Source: Bolinopsis microptera
Taxonomy: Eukaryota > Ctenophora > Tentaculata > Lobata > Bolinopsidae
Reading direction: 5' to 3'
Assembly: GCF_026151205.1 (NCBI RefSeq)
Contig: NC_087073.1
Coordinates: forward strand, 20,412,658-20,476,657
DNA length: 64,000 nucleotides
Within the stretch, counting starts at the first letter, position 1, and the number at the start of each line of letters is the position of its first letter. Below are positions 26,781 through 38,166 of the stretch, piece by piece. The translations under genes were made by a program, and so were the position numbers. Below the pieces are notes generated by a model. The model was not told the DNA's origin and ran no database searches. It worked only from the letters and a program-made list of their open reading frames with translations.

Positions 26781-29700
26781 TCAGTACTCCATAGTGATGA
26801 CCTTCGTCTTCATGTACTCATCCAATGCATCTCGTCCCAGATCCTTGCCGAATCCTGACTGCTTGAACCCTCCGAAAGGTGCAGCTACATCCGTCTTATT
26901 GTAGGTGTTGATGAACACCGTTCCACAATTAAGTCCTTCGCTCACTCTCAGTGCTTTCTTGATGTCGTTGGTGAAGACTCCGGAAGCAAGCCCGAACTCA
27001 GTGGCATTAGCTCTACGCAGGACTCCCTCCATATCACCATCTTCAAATGGTGAGATTATCATGATCGGACCGAATGACTCCTCGTGGGCAGCAAAGTTAT
27101 CATCAGTAACATCAGTAAGAACGGTAGGCTCCATAAACAGACCAGGTCTGTCCACCTGCTTTCCACCATATGCTAGAGTAGCACCCTCCTCAACAGAACG
27201 GTCCACGAAGTCCAGCAGGGACTGGAAATGTTTGCGGTGGTTCTGGGGCCCGTGCGCTGTGGACCGGTCCAGAGGGTCTCCTATCTTCATCTTCTTACAC
27301 TCCTCAATAGCTCGAGCTACAAACTCGTCATGTATGCTCTTCTCCACAAACAGTCGACCTGCAGCAATACAGTTCTCTCCTTTGTTGAAGAAAACCGATC
27401 CCATACCGTTTCTCACGGCTGAGGACATGTCACAATCAGCGAAGATTATCAGAGGTGATTTACCGCCAAGTTCGAGTGAGCACTTCTTAAGGTTGCTCTT
27501 AGCACAGGACTCCATGACTGTTACTCCGATACCAGTAGATCCAGTGAACCCAACCTTCCTGATATCAGGATGGTCCAGGATGGCTTGTCCACACCTGGAC
27601 CCAGATCCGGGCAACACAGACACGGTGCCAGGAGGGAAGCCAGCTTTAGCGGTCAACTCCGCCCACTTTAGAGCGGTTAGCGGGGTCACGTTAGCAGGCT
27701 TAATAACAACAGTGTTACCGGCAGCCAGTGCAGCTCCCATCTTCCAGGCTAACATCATCAGAGGGTAGTTCCAGGGTACGATCAGTCCAACAGGTCCAAT
27801 GGGTTCCTTCTTGGTGATACACAGGTTCCTGTTGGGAGTAGCGTGGTTTATTGGAACTGTGTCCCCGAGGATCTTATCACACCACCCGGCGTAGTACCGG
27901 AAGGTAGCGATGGACATGCCGATGTGGGTTTTTAGCGCCAGGGTGTAGACAGCCCCACTGTCGATAGTCTCCAGAGTAGCCAGCTCCTCAGCGTGTGCCT
28001 CCATCAGGTCAGCTAGTTTGTAGAGTAGGGCTCCACGGTCTCTAGCGTTCATCTTTCCCCATTCTCCTTCGTAAAACTGATACTTTGCTCCTGAAATTTT
28101 GGGGATGTTACTAGTTATCTTTTACTGAAGTCGGTTGTAAACATGGTTAAATTTCCACAACACCAAATCATATTACAGTGCAGGTCATTAACGAACCTGA
28201 ACTGTATTTGCAGGGGTTAGTAGTTTACAATTTCTATGGAATTTGAGAACAGTGCAGATTCCGGTGATACCAGACACCTATCTAAAAACCTCAAATCTAT
28301 GCCACGTTGTTGCGGAGTATGTACGTGGTCACCATGATTATTAATAACTAAATAAACCAGGTTATTGTATTTATTCAAATTGCCCTGATGTTAACATTGC
28401 TCAGATCGTATGACAAAAATGAATCACCGTTACATTAATAACATACAAATTTCAAGGGAATTTATTATCGTATGCTATGAATATTAGTGGTGTATATATT
28501 AGCCGTGTAACAACAAGGAGCCTCAGCCTAAGGAGTTTTACATAGCTTGCTAGTCTATTGCTCGCTTCTCTCACGAATATACCAGAAGTGGAAAGGGCAA
28601 CACGCCGAGGGAATGGCGCGCCAGATAAAAGGAGATAAGACTAAGTCAAAGTATTTAAAATTATAACATAATTTGTGCTATTTTAGGATCATTAATTCAA
28701 TACAGCTAGTATCTCTACTAGCGATATTAATAGTAAAATATATGGAATCTAATTTCGGGCCGAGTATATGCCGGCATATAACTTGGATTTCCTTAAACTT
28801 TAAAGTTATACTTAAAAGTATCTCAGAGCCTTCACAATAAACTGATACGAGTAAAATGTAATTAGGGCTTTAAATAACATCACAAATATTAGCTATTACC
28901 TTCCACAGCGAGATCTACATCCTCTTTCAGTGCCTCGTGAACACTACAAATAACAGATTCATCAGTTGGGTTGATAGTTGTAAACGTTCTCCCCTCCAGT
29001 GCATCCACGAACTGTCCGTTAATGAAGAGTTTGTAAGGTATCTTGAGGTCCATGTTGTTGATCCTTAGCTCCACAGCAGGTACGTCTATCTCTGCAGCTC
29101 CACCTCCCCCACGTGACTTGAGCACCAGCATCTGCACGAAATCTGGAGAGGAGGGACGTTAGAGTGATAAAATTGACATTTGAAAAATTACTAATGAGCC
29201 ATAGTTAGAGAATTAGTAATTACGACTCTATATTTGGATTGATTGAACTCGTGATGCAGATGTCAGATGTTTTTATTTCCTACTAAGACGGTTTCTTACC
29301 AGAGAACTTGGTGTTCATGTAGACATCATCGTTCTCAATAGCTAGTCCGTCACATTTCTCTTTAATCTCTTCAATAAGTCTCACTACGTCCATACTTCCA
29401 GCTCCTGAAATTTACATTTTTAACGAGTGATATCGTACAAGTTACAAATGCTACAAATTAATAAATTTAATAAATATCAAAAACTTGACTATTAAAAGCA
29501 CTATTAAAAGATAATCCGATAGTTAACTAACACTAAAAAACAACAAACTCACCAGCTTTGAAGAAGTCGACCTCATCCTCAACCACAGTGTTAAGAATAC
29601 TAGCCCACACATCAGCTATAGCCGCCTTCATGGCCTCTTCCTCAGGACTCAACTCTAAGACCACCACGTTATCCAGCTCGGCACTGCCGAACTTGCTGGC

Positions 29701-32700
29701 GTTCACTGTTCTACCATCCTCCAGCTGTACCTGACTCACTACTACCTTCCTGCCGTCACTACCAAACAACCATAGTCCGTACCTGTGGGTGAACATCGGT
29801 TGAAGGAATGTTTTTAATGCTGTACACAGTAAAATGGTAATAAAAAATAAAGAGCCTAATTTCTTGTTAGGAGAAGGGCAGAGGCCGGGATGACTTAAGA
29901 ATAAGTTTTATCGGTTATCTTTTATTAGTATTATATTACTTAACTAGTGTAACCCGGCCTTCGGCCGGAATTTCACTGCCGCAGTTAAAAAGGGTAGGAG
30001 TCAATCATTTACCCATTGAGTCAAAATCTGCATTAGGTGAGCAATTCTATTCGGGGTGCCCTCAAGTATCCAATGGTATCTTAAACAATAGTATCTTAAA
30101 CAATAATCAATAGACCTTAACACCACAACTGCTTATCATATTTGTAAACATGCATTACATTGTCGTATTAAATTATGAACTCTCTGTACAGTCCAAACAG
30201 ATCGCTATGAGCTCTCCCTCCCATAATAATTTTATAGTACATGGTCAGCGGGAATGAAGAAAATGTGAGCCATTTTATGCAACATTTGTGGTACAAAACC
30301 ATTAATTAAACCACTTACCACCGATCTATCCTCATGTATAACTCTAGTTGCTGGGGAATGCCTAAATCCTACTGAGACAAACTAGATGCATGTCACCGTA
30401 ACCACTTCAGAAAGATCATGAATGTCAGCTGGCCAGTGGCCACGCAGTATGATGTCCAAAGATACCCTATACAAACAGAGTAACTCTACCCCTATGTCTG
30501 AGCGTGCTGAGTTATCTAGGTGGAAGATGCTAGGACACATACTGAGGAGCGATGAAAGATCACCAGCTCAAGCTGCGCTGTGCTTTGCTGTCGAGATGTG
30601 TAGTGAAGTTGGTAGACTCGGGGCTCACAGACGTAACCTCCTACACCACCTGAAGGTTGACCTCTGGAAGCGTTTCATCTTGCTGGAGTCGTATGATGAT
30701 ATTCTTCATTTGAGAGAACTTGCTAGTAACCGTGGTTATTGGAGTAAATTGTTCGACTTTATACTTGAGTACAAGTCAATTTGACTTTTGGGACATATAA
30801 TCTTACAAAGGATCACGTTTAGGTTCTAAATTATTTTAGGATTGTTGACATTTGTAAGATTGACATGTTTGATAATAACCACCGACCGATTTAAAAACCC
30901 TTTACCATTTGGCTTCGTCAGAGTTGAAGAACTATCAGCTCGAATTCAAAAGGCCTCTTGGGCATTCTATCAGCTTAGCAGTATATGGTACAGTCGCAGC
31001 ATTAAGACTCCAACTAAAATCAGGATTTACAAAGCGGCTGTGCTCACTATACTGCTTTATGGAAGTGAGGTATGGAATACCACACAGACGCAGATGAAAA
31101 GATTTGAGGTGTTCCATCATAGATGTCTGAGGAGAATCCTGAAAATCAAATGGTTTTATTATGTATCTAATGCTGATGTACTTAAGCGGGCTAACATCGC
31201 CCCTGTTGATACTTTCGTACGAGCAGCTAGACTCCGATGGTTTGGCCATGTGGTGAGGATGCCAGAAGAAAGAATACCCAACTATCTTCTGCACTGGATC
31301 CCAAAGCATGGTAAAAGGTCAAGAGGTAGACCTCGGAAAAACTGGTTGTCATGTGTCCGGGAGGATGCAGCAATCTTCACAGGTGTCGATAACATCACGA
31401 TAAAAGATGCAGAACAACAAGCTACAGACAGGGTTCACTGGAGAGGTCTAATACACCGGAGAAAGGAGTTACTATGTGGTGCAGGCCACTCCAACGACTA
31501 GGAGGAGACCTTTTCAAGTAAGTAGAGTTTTCTCGGCACTATACCGAAAAAACCAACCCCGTAACTTTAACTCTTACCGGTTTTTTGATTAAGCCGCTCG
31601 GAAATTACACACGCACACACACACAGAAAACACACAGAATCATGCTTTACAAGCAGTCACAAACCTGTTAACAACAGCGTTCTTCTCACATCCTTTAACA
31701 GGGAACTCAGTACCCACGACAGGTTTGTTACAATCTATAAACTTGCAGCCGTACAGATTAATCTTCTGACCGTCCACTTCAGCCCAGGCTCCGGGAATCT
31801 TGTCGTTTCCTCGGATAAAGTTGTGGAGAGATAGCGCGTCCATGCCGAAGTCTACCTCGGCTAGAGACTTCTTTCTCCAGATGGGATCGTAGGTGGCACC
31901 CCACTCAGTCTGGGTGATCTTGGGTGCTTTTTTGTTTGCTATCAGACGCACAGCTTCCCCCATCGATTTTACTCCTGAATGAGTCAAAGTGTTTTAGAAT
32001 GCAGATTGTAGATAGTGCTGAATGTTACTCAATAAGAGATTTAAGAGAGACCTAGCCAAGATATCATTCACAGTACTCGGATTAGGGGTAGTTTTGGTAA
32101 CAAATTTAGGAATGTAGAAGTTCAGTAATTAAAACAAGTAACCTTCAGGATAGAGAAATCTGTTGTAGAAGGTATCAACAGTGTCATTTAGATCAATAGT
32201 AGTTTCCTTTTGTAGGAGTATGGGTCCGGTATCTAATCCTTCATCCGCGTAGAAAATAGTGAAACCTCCTGTCCTATCACCGCTCATCAGCGACCTGAAG
32301 CACAGTACAAGTTTACAATTATATGCTATTCATTTATGTGAATAATGTTATATTTATGTGCATAATATGTATTCTGGATGTATTAGCAACTCATTAAATA
32401 TTTGCATGTACACCAGCGTCAGGAGCTCAACACATTTGTCAAGCATGGACATAGTGCACAATGTGTCCAGAGACAAAACAACTTTAGCTGGAACACTGCC
32501 AACAATTCATGGCTCAAGAATGGTCAACTTGCATACTATATTGTACATATTGTAGCCTCTGTGTGGGACTAAAAAAGTAACTGTTAAGTGTCAAGTGTAG
32601 AGTGTAGAGTGACCTTCGTGAAATAGATCCATAAGTTTCTATCCCACTCTCACTAGTCACCTTAAGGGTCCGGGACTCTAGGGCGTAAGACTCTAGGGCG

Positions 32701-35700
32701 TGAGACTTTAGGGCGGCGCCCTAACCCTAACCATCACCCTAACCCTAACCCTAACCCTTATCCTAACCCTAACCCTAACCCAAACCCAAACCCTAACCCT
32801 AACCCTAACCCTAAGACCCTAGAGTCTTACGCCCTAGAGTCTTACGCCCTAGAGTCCGGACCCCAGGTATTATTATCTGTAAGGTAGATGTAAGGTAGAT
32901 GTGGTAGATGTAAGGTAGATGTTATAAATATGTATTTAAGGTTTGTGTCGGTTATTCTCACCAGTTGATGGCTGAAGCACCTCTATGAGCTGGTAAGATA
33001 GAAGGATGATACACAATAGAACCGTGCTGAGGCTTGTCTATCACCTGAGGAGTGAGATGATTACATAATTACATAATTACGTAATCACTTTCTAATTAGA
33101 TAATAGGAAGTACTAGTTTTACTTTGTTCTGGAGTGTTCAGACTTCAGACGTTAAGCATTTGAATAGGAAGTTAAAGTTGCAAATTAAACTTGGAGACGA
33201 ACAAAATATGCTGAGATTCTTACACTGTGCAAACTATGTGATGTTAAATTTGACATATTATGTAATCGTATACATATCTGGATTATGGTTAAATATTCAT
33301 CAGACCATTTGTTTAAAACCTACACTCACATCTGCACCGCAACGGGTTACTTCGTAGAATTGAATTATCACTTACCTCCATGGGTATAAACTGCGAACAG
33401 AAGGGCATGACATTCAGCTCGGCTCCCAGAGAGTTGTATTTCTCAAACACTTCAGGTAATACCTGAATAGTGGGGAGTGTCAAGTTAATTATTACACTCA
33501 GTGAGTGTTAAGTAAATTATTACACTCAGGGAATGTTAAGTAAATTATTACACTCAGGGAGTGTTAAGTAAATTATTACACTCAGTGTCAGGTTAGGTAT
33601 CGTTAGTCTAGTCAGTGTTCACTGTAAGATGTGACTATAATACTAATCATGCAACATTCGTTCTAGTTAAGTGGGATAAGGTTTAAACAAGTTTACAAGT
33701 TTTGCAAGTTTCAGTTTAGTAAACAAGTTTTGTAAAAATAGATCTATACTACAAAATGGATCTATATTACAATCTATATTATATAATATTAATATAATTA
33801 AACATAATATGTTATGAATTACTAAGAGGAAACGACATTCTTTTCGCAGGCAGGAGAATCGTGAATAGTATAAATATACAGAAAAAACTGGTTTATGTAG
33901 TAAGATGCCGGCGTCACGCACGCCGGCGGCGTGCAGTTAGAAGATCTCCGCACTGCAATGTGCGATCGAGAAGTTTGGAGGAAGATAGTGAACGGGATTT
34001 CGATTTCAATTCAAATCCGACAAAAGGTTATAATGATCCTGCTATAATCCCGCCATATTTGGGTTTAGTGCTATTTGAAACGAACTGAATTTCAAGAAAG
34101 AAAAAAAACATCCATAACTTTAATACAAAAAAAGATTAGGACTCAAAACCGCTGAACTTAAATATTGGACAGCCTACAGAAGAATTAGAAAGCATTGATA
34201 CGAATTACGACATCAACATGATCACAAACTTTTCCAGAACTGTGACTCAGTTGTGTAAGTCAATCTCATTCTTCAGGCAAAATTCTGATCATTATTTTGT
34301 ATTCTCCAGTCTGATGGTCAACTGCTGTAACGTTGTTTGGCAGTGAATCCTGACAGTTTTTAAAAGTTGCTTAGTTGAGTTTTATTAGTTTTATATGTGC
34401 AAATTTTAGTTTGTATAATGTCGGTCGATTTTGAATAAGAATTTTGTATCAATTATATAACATGAATTAAAATGTATTTGAAAAGTTCGAATAACAACTG
34501 CAATATTTGTCTAATAGACAGGGTAGGGTGATTAAATCATCACTTCACAGCTCATACAATAGCAGATCATGTCTAGTTCCATATCCAGTGTTGCTAGACA
34601 AAGTGGCAATGAATTCTTTCGAAGCGCCGCAGCTGGTGTTGCTCCTGTTCTCCGCATTGAAAGATACCAGAAGGCTCTTAATTGCTATCACAAAGCTCTG
34701 GATGGTGCAGTAAACGAGGAGGAGCGAAGTTCAGCATATAAAAACTTAGCTGTGACCACACACTCCATTGCAATCTTCTTTTCAAATAAACATGACATGT
34801 TTCAGAGTCTGTTTTATTTCAAAGATTGTTTAAACAACGGTAATCTAGCTATTTCTACTGGAAGAGGTATTATGCCAGAAGATTGGATTGAGGATATTTT
34901 GGAGAAACTAAACGATGCTTCCTCCGATACCTTTAACTTTATCATGACGTTTCCAAATCGACATCAAAGAATTAAGGTATTGGAACGGTTTTCCTCGGTA
35001 ACAATTTCTAGAAATCAACGGGTGAAATTGCTAAAACAGCTATCTAAGGATTATATTCAGATGGCTGATGATGCTCTTGAAGCAGATAATTACGAAGAAA
35101 GCTTTCGAGCCTTAAAAGGAGTGTGCACTCCTTTTAGAAAATTAGAAGAATTCGCTTCAGGCAGTATACGTGATGATGTTTTGCAGGACTTCATCAACAG
35201 AATGATGAGAAAGGGATTTTGGATAATATCCGAGTGTCAAAAGAAGCGGGAAGTGAGGGAGCAGAGAGAATTACAAGTTACTAGACAGGATCATCTGGAT
35301 GAATTAAAGCCAAAATTAACTGGCCTTAGTCGAAAAATGGATATTTCCATCCAGAAAATGTTGGTTTGGCTCTACACTGAGTACCCTCCATATCACAGTG
35401 CCAAAAAGTTTGATGTAGACATAGAATTGATCACCAAAGCCTCAGGTGATTCTCTGAAGAAACTTCTAACAAAAGCAATTGTTGATTATCATCCAGACAA
35501 GATCGATACCCGAGCTCACGGAATGGAATATAAAGTGTGGTGCGAGGAAATAGTTAAGGATCTCACCAGAAAGTATGATAGGATGAAGAGAACTTAACTT
35601 ATAGTTTCTATAAGTTTAGACTGTGTTCATATGGTTTCATAGAATCTGTCTAATCAATAGATTGTAGGGTAAACATTTGTGTGGGCGTTGCTTCGATTTG

Positions 35701-36271
35701 CCAGTCTGCTTACTACTGTAATACAGCTTCAATTTATATGTCATTTATTAAAACTATACTTCCATATTTTGCTTTATCTACTCGAATGATAACAATTTCG
35801 AATTAAAAACTGGTAATTCAGAAGTAATTTATGTCTATACCTGGAATTTTCCATCGACCTTTTTCCTCCATCTAGGAAACTTGAACACTGGGACATTATC
35901 TGCCTCAGCAGCTGCAGCTAGAGGGTCTGATTTACCGTTGGCATCAGGGATTGTGAAAACTCCGACCACATCGTGTCCCTGCGTTCTGAGCAGATTGTAC
36001 ACATCCACCCCGAATACAGACTGGCCTGATTAGGAGGAAGATCAGTTGATTATGAAGCAAAAAGTTAATCTCCCGTAACTTGACTAACGTGTTTAAAGTT
36101 CACAAATAACACATACAATAAAGAAAACGACAAGTATAGCTTTAAAATGTACGGACCGATGATAGCTATCTTCATTTGTCTTTCAACAAGCGGGTACACA
36201 CAAACGGGCGAGGGAACAGAAGAAAGTAAACGGCTTCCGCTAGCGGAGATAAGGCGACGAAATGCAAACAT
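26781..36271 (-). CDS. ALDH1L: 10-formyltetrahydrofolate dehydrogenase (ALDH1L1/ALDH1L2 type), complete
   Basis: Converts 10-formyl-THF to THF and CO2 with NADP. Exons on the minus strand: 36157-36175 (from the inner ATG; 36157-36271 from the outer), 35841-36025, 33376-33462, 32962-33044, 32143-32294, 31665-31974, 29553-29782, 29300-29404, 28900-29142, 26781-28090. All phases agree, giving 907 codons plus stop from the inner ATG (human ALDH1L1 has 902). Formyltransferase domain: MKIAIIGQSVFG start, catalytic-region [10 protein letters not shown] and DEGLDTG. Carrier domain: [14 protein letters not shown], with the serine for phosphopantetheine. ALDH domain: single 1.3-kb exon with LELGGKSP (general-base Glu), [12 protein letters not shown] (catalytic Cys) and the end [12 protein letters not shown]...ITMEY. 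An in-frame ATG 32 codons upstream adds a basic, Ser/Leu-rich leader ([18 protein letters not shown]). Confidence 0.97.
28091..28899. other. ALDH1L intron 9
   Basis: A 0.8-kb intron without recognisable elements. Confidence 0.6.
29944..29975. other. Perfect GC hairpin in intron 6 of ALDH1L
   Basis: CCGGCCTTCGGCCGG: a 6-bp GC stem closed by a short loop in an AT-rich context. Function unknown. Confidence 0.5.
30390..30784 (+). pseudogene. LINE ORF2 C-terminal fragment (family A)
   Basis: Encodes the region after the reverse transcriptase. [20 protein letters not shown] corresponds to SERVEKARWTMLGHVLRSDN in the longer copy at 40263-41559, followed by a shared R-HR-NL...K-DL-KR-ILL pattern. 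It is 5'-truncated, with a frame change near 30430. It lies inside ALDH1L intron 6 in the antisense orientation to that gene. Confidence 0.75.
30842..31501 (+). pseudogene. LINE ORF2 C-terminal fragment (family B)
   Basis: A 219-residue open frame typical of the end of non-LTR retrotransposon ORF2. The landmarks are [50 protein letters not shown] and [18 protein letters not shown]. The reverse-transcriptase core is missing (5' truncation), as usual for LINE insertions. It differs from the fragment just upstream, so two lineages inserted side by side in ALDH1L intron 6. An (AC)n run follows at about 31608-31635. Confidence 0.9.
32660..32868. mobile_element. Foldback element with an interstitial telomeric core
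   Basis: The core at 32717-32812 is about 14 copies of CCCTAA (with CCCAAA variants), the vertebrate/animal telomere repeat. It is bracketed by inverted arms. The left arm reads gggtccgggactctagggcg then taagactctagggcg; the right arm reads cgccctagagtcttacgccc then tagagtccggacccc. Each arm itself holds two copies of a 15-base block. The symmetric arms show a defined element rather than random telomere healing. It lies in ALDH1L intron 4. Confidence 0.85.
32876..32940. repeat. Short (taaggtagatg) tandem repeat
   Basis: Four or five copies in ALDH1L intron 4. Confidence 0.8.
33474..33590. repeat. 27-bp tandem repeat, about 4 copies
   Basis: Unit gagtgttaagtaaattatta followed by cactcag, located just 5' (on the gene strand) of an ALDH1L exon. 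Confidence 0.9.
34569..35597 (+). CDS. Intronless TPR-like protein with a C-terminal J-domain-like region
   Basis: A 342-residue single-exon frame nested in ALDH1L intron 2 on the opposite strand. The N-terminus (about 12-65) looks like a TPR/MIT-type helical pair: [10 protein letters not shown]...[15 protein letters not shown], then [15 protein letters not shown]. The middle is helical, with acidic and basic clusters (about 210-250, [12 protein letters not shown]). The C-terminus has [17 protein letters not shown]: a J-domain helix II followed by the diagnostic HPD (residues 308-310), then helix III ([15 protein letters not shown]). The J region is compact and auxilin-like in placing HPD near the end. 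J domains stimulate Hsp70 ATPase, so an Hsp70 co-chaperone role is inferred. Lack of introns suggests a retrogene. ATTAAA lies about 150 bases downstream. Confidence 0.75.
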   Translation: MSSSISSVARQSGNEFFRSAAAGVAPVLRIERYQKALNCYHKALDGAVNEEERSSAYKNLAVTTHSIAIFFSNKHDMFQSLFYFKDCLNNGNLAISTGRGIMPEDWIEDILEKLNDASSDTFNFIMTFPNRHQRIKVLERFSSVTISRNQRVKLLKQLSKDYIQMADDALEADNYEESFRALKGVCTPFRKLEEFASGSIRDDVLQDFINRMMRKGFWIISECQKKREVREQRELQVTRQDHLDELKPKLTGLSRKMDISIQKMLVWLYTEYPPYHSAKKFDVDIELITKASGDSLKKLLTKAIVDYHPDKIDTRAHGMEYKVWCEEIVKDLTRKYDRMKRT

Positions 36272-37079
36272 TGATGGGCGAGAAACTACAAGCTATACAG
36301 TCCTGTGATAGTAAGATTGTATATGTGGTAGTTAGATAGTCACTTTTCCTAAAACATGCTTGATAAGCTTGCTTTAACCTGTTAAATATATCGATCGAAG
36401 AGCAAATGAGGCCTGGAACATTTTGCGGAGGAATTGCGATACGGAGTACTGGTTGAAATATTGCGCGGCTCTTTCCCCAGAAAGATTTCAAAATTACAGA
36501 ACTTTTTATGATTGAATATTGTCAAAAGTATAATATAAGATTTTAGATTATTTAAAACTTTAACATGAACTATTTAATTTATTTTTATATCAAAACTTAT
36601 TGTGATTTTATTAAAATTTATGCTTATGATTTTATCAAAACTTATGATTAATTTAATTTTTTGCGCCAATTTACGCCGCGCGCAAAGCTGATCGTCTACT
36701 CCATAATATGAAATATTATAAAATCGAGCGCTAAATGAACTGTTATCCAGAATTGTTATCATATAACTGTATGCCTGCATACATTTGTAATTATGATGCT
36801 ATCTACACTGACTTGTTCTAGTGTGATTATACCGGAATAAGTAAGACTTACAAAATTGACCCTCTTCTTGAAAGTTCCTCTTATGTCTCTCTAGGTAAAT
36901 TCTGACGACCTTCCGTAAAATATGCGTGAAAAAATGATTCCTAATATATAATAAATTATGAAATTTTGTGGTGCATTTGTAACGGTGAGATGCTTTTGAA
37001 ATCAAATGCATGTTGGATTCTTGATTGTTCTTTTTTTTCACTTTATGATATTGTGGTTTGTTTTGTTTTATTCGTTCCA
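36272..37079. other. ALDH1L 5' flank
   Basis: Should contain the ALDH1L promoter. No TATA box stands out; the stretch 36500-36790 is very AT-rich. No other gene is supported. Confidence 0.35.
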
Positions 37080-37085
37080 ATTGCA

Positions 37086-37260
37086 ATGAGTGGGTTGATC
37101 AGATATGTGGACAACTGCTTCAGTATAATTGAGGGTGACGAAAACACGGTATTGTTGCTGTTCAGATACACCAACTCCTTCAACAGCGACACACAATTAA
37201 AAAAATGAACACCCAAAAGAATGCATTGTATTCCTAGACCTCTACATCTGAATGAATAGT
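37086..37260 (+). pseudogene. Reverse-transcriptase scrap (Penelope-like?)
   Basis: Encodes LIRYVDNCFSIIEG, matching the RYVDD(T/C)F active-site motif of Penelope-type and some other reverse transcriptases, with the second catalytic Asp replaced by Asn. After a frameshift, ECIVFLDLYI resembles the following PFLDV/LDL block. Stops interrupt it everywhere else. Assignment to Penelope-like elements is tentative. Confidence 0.4.
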
Positions 37261-38166
37261 GAATATGATGGACAAGATTCGAGGTTTCTCCCTATCTATT
37301 TAACCTACCAGTCATGACATATTCCTAAATTATATATATTCTCCCTCGTAAAACAATTCTAAAGTCTATAAAAAGGGCTATCAACAACAAGCCCACACCT
37401 GCACTGCAAGACATTAGCATTACACGAATAGCAGCTACAATACTAAAAATTGTTTCCCTTATACTGAACTTTTAAATAAACTTACTCCACATGACAAGCA
37501 GGATGTACCTCAAACAAATTTAAAATCGCATACTTATCATTGCCCTACATCAACAAACATACGTGTAGAAAAGTCTACTATACCCCAATCAAACACAATT
37601 TTAGTAGAGGCTCTTACGGGCAAATATCGCGCTTCTTTGCTCGAGCCCTGGGACTTCTTTTAGGGTTCTTATATGATAGAATGGAGTGTACTGAACACTC
37701 TGACGGTATCGGGAACATTCTAGAGCCTTCAGAAGCTGTGTTGTGAGCACTTTACTGCCAAAACTTCGGACATCTACAGACACCGGAATATCGACTAAAA
37801 TTTTTTTCTGAGTTGTTCCCCAAATTTCTCTTAGGTTGCTTAAGCCCTAGAAAGTGTCAGATCGTCTAAATATTGCTCCATTCCGGTGTTAGAGACCTCG
37901 AAAATTTCGACCTCGTAGAACGTGTTGCGCGTCGTATGTAGTGTTTACAATGGAAAAAGTTTACTTAAATCTGATTCGGTTGCGGCGCGTGACGTATCTA
38001 GCACGATATTTGCTCGAAAGCGCGTCACTGCGCCAGAAACCTCGTGGTACCGTAACACTGTAGAAATAGATCATCACAAGAGACACAATAAACGTATCAT
38101 CACTATGCAAAGTTAATGTTAAAATGATACAATAGCCCTGCTTTAACAGATTAATCCACATAAACA
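37261..38166. other. Degraded repetitive DNA
   Basis: No intact frame. A 20-base block (37602-37621) recurs inverted at 47687-47706, so this is part of a dispersed repeat. Confidence 0.35.

Noticed and set aside
26905..27768. 287-codon plus-strand open frame
   Set aside because: Antisense shadow of the large ALDH exon of ALDH1L.
32717..32812. Chromosome end (true telomere)
   Set aside because: The tract is short, internal, degenerate and flanked by inverted arms, with ALDH1L exons on both sides.
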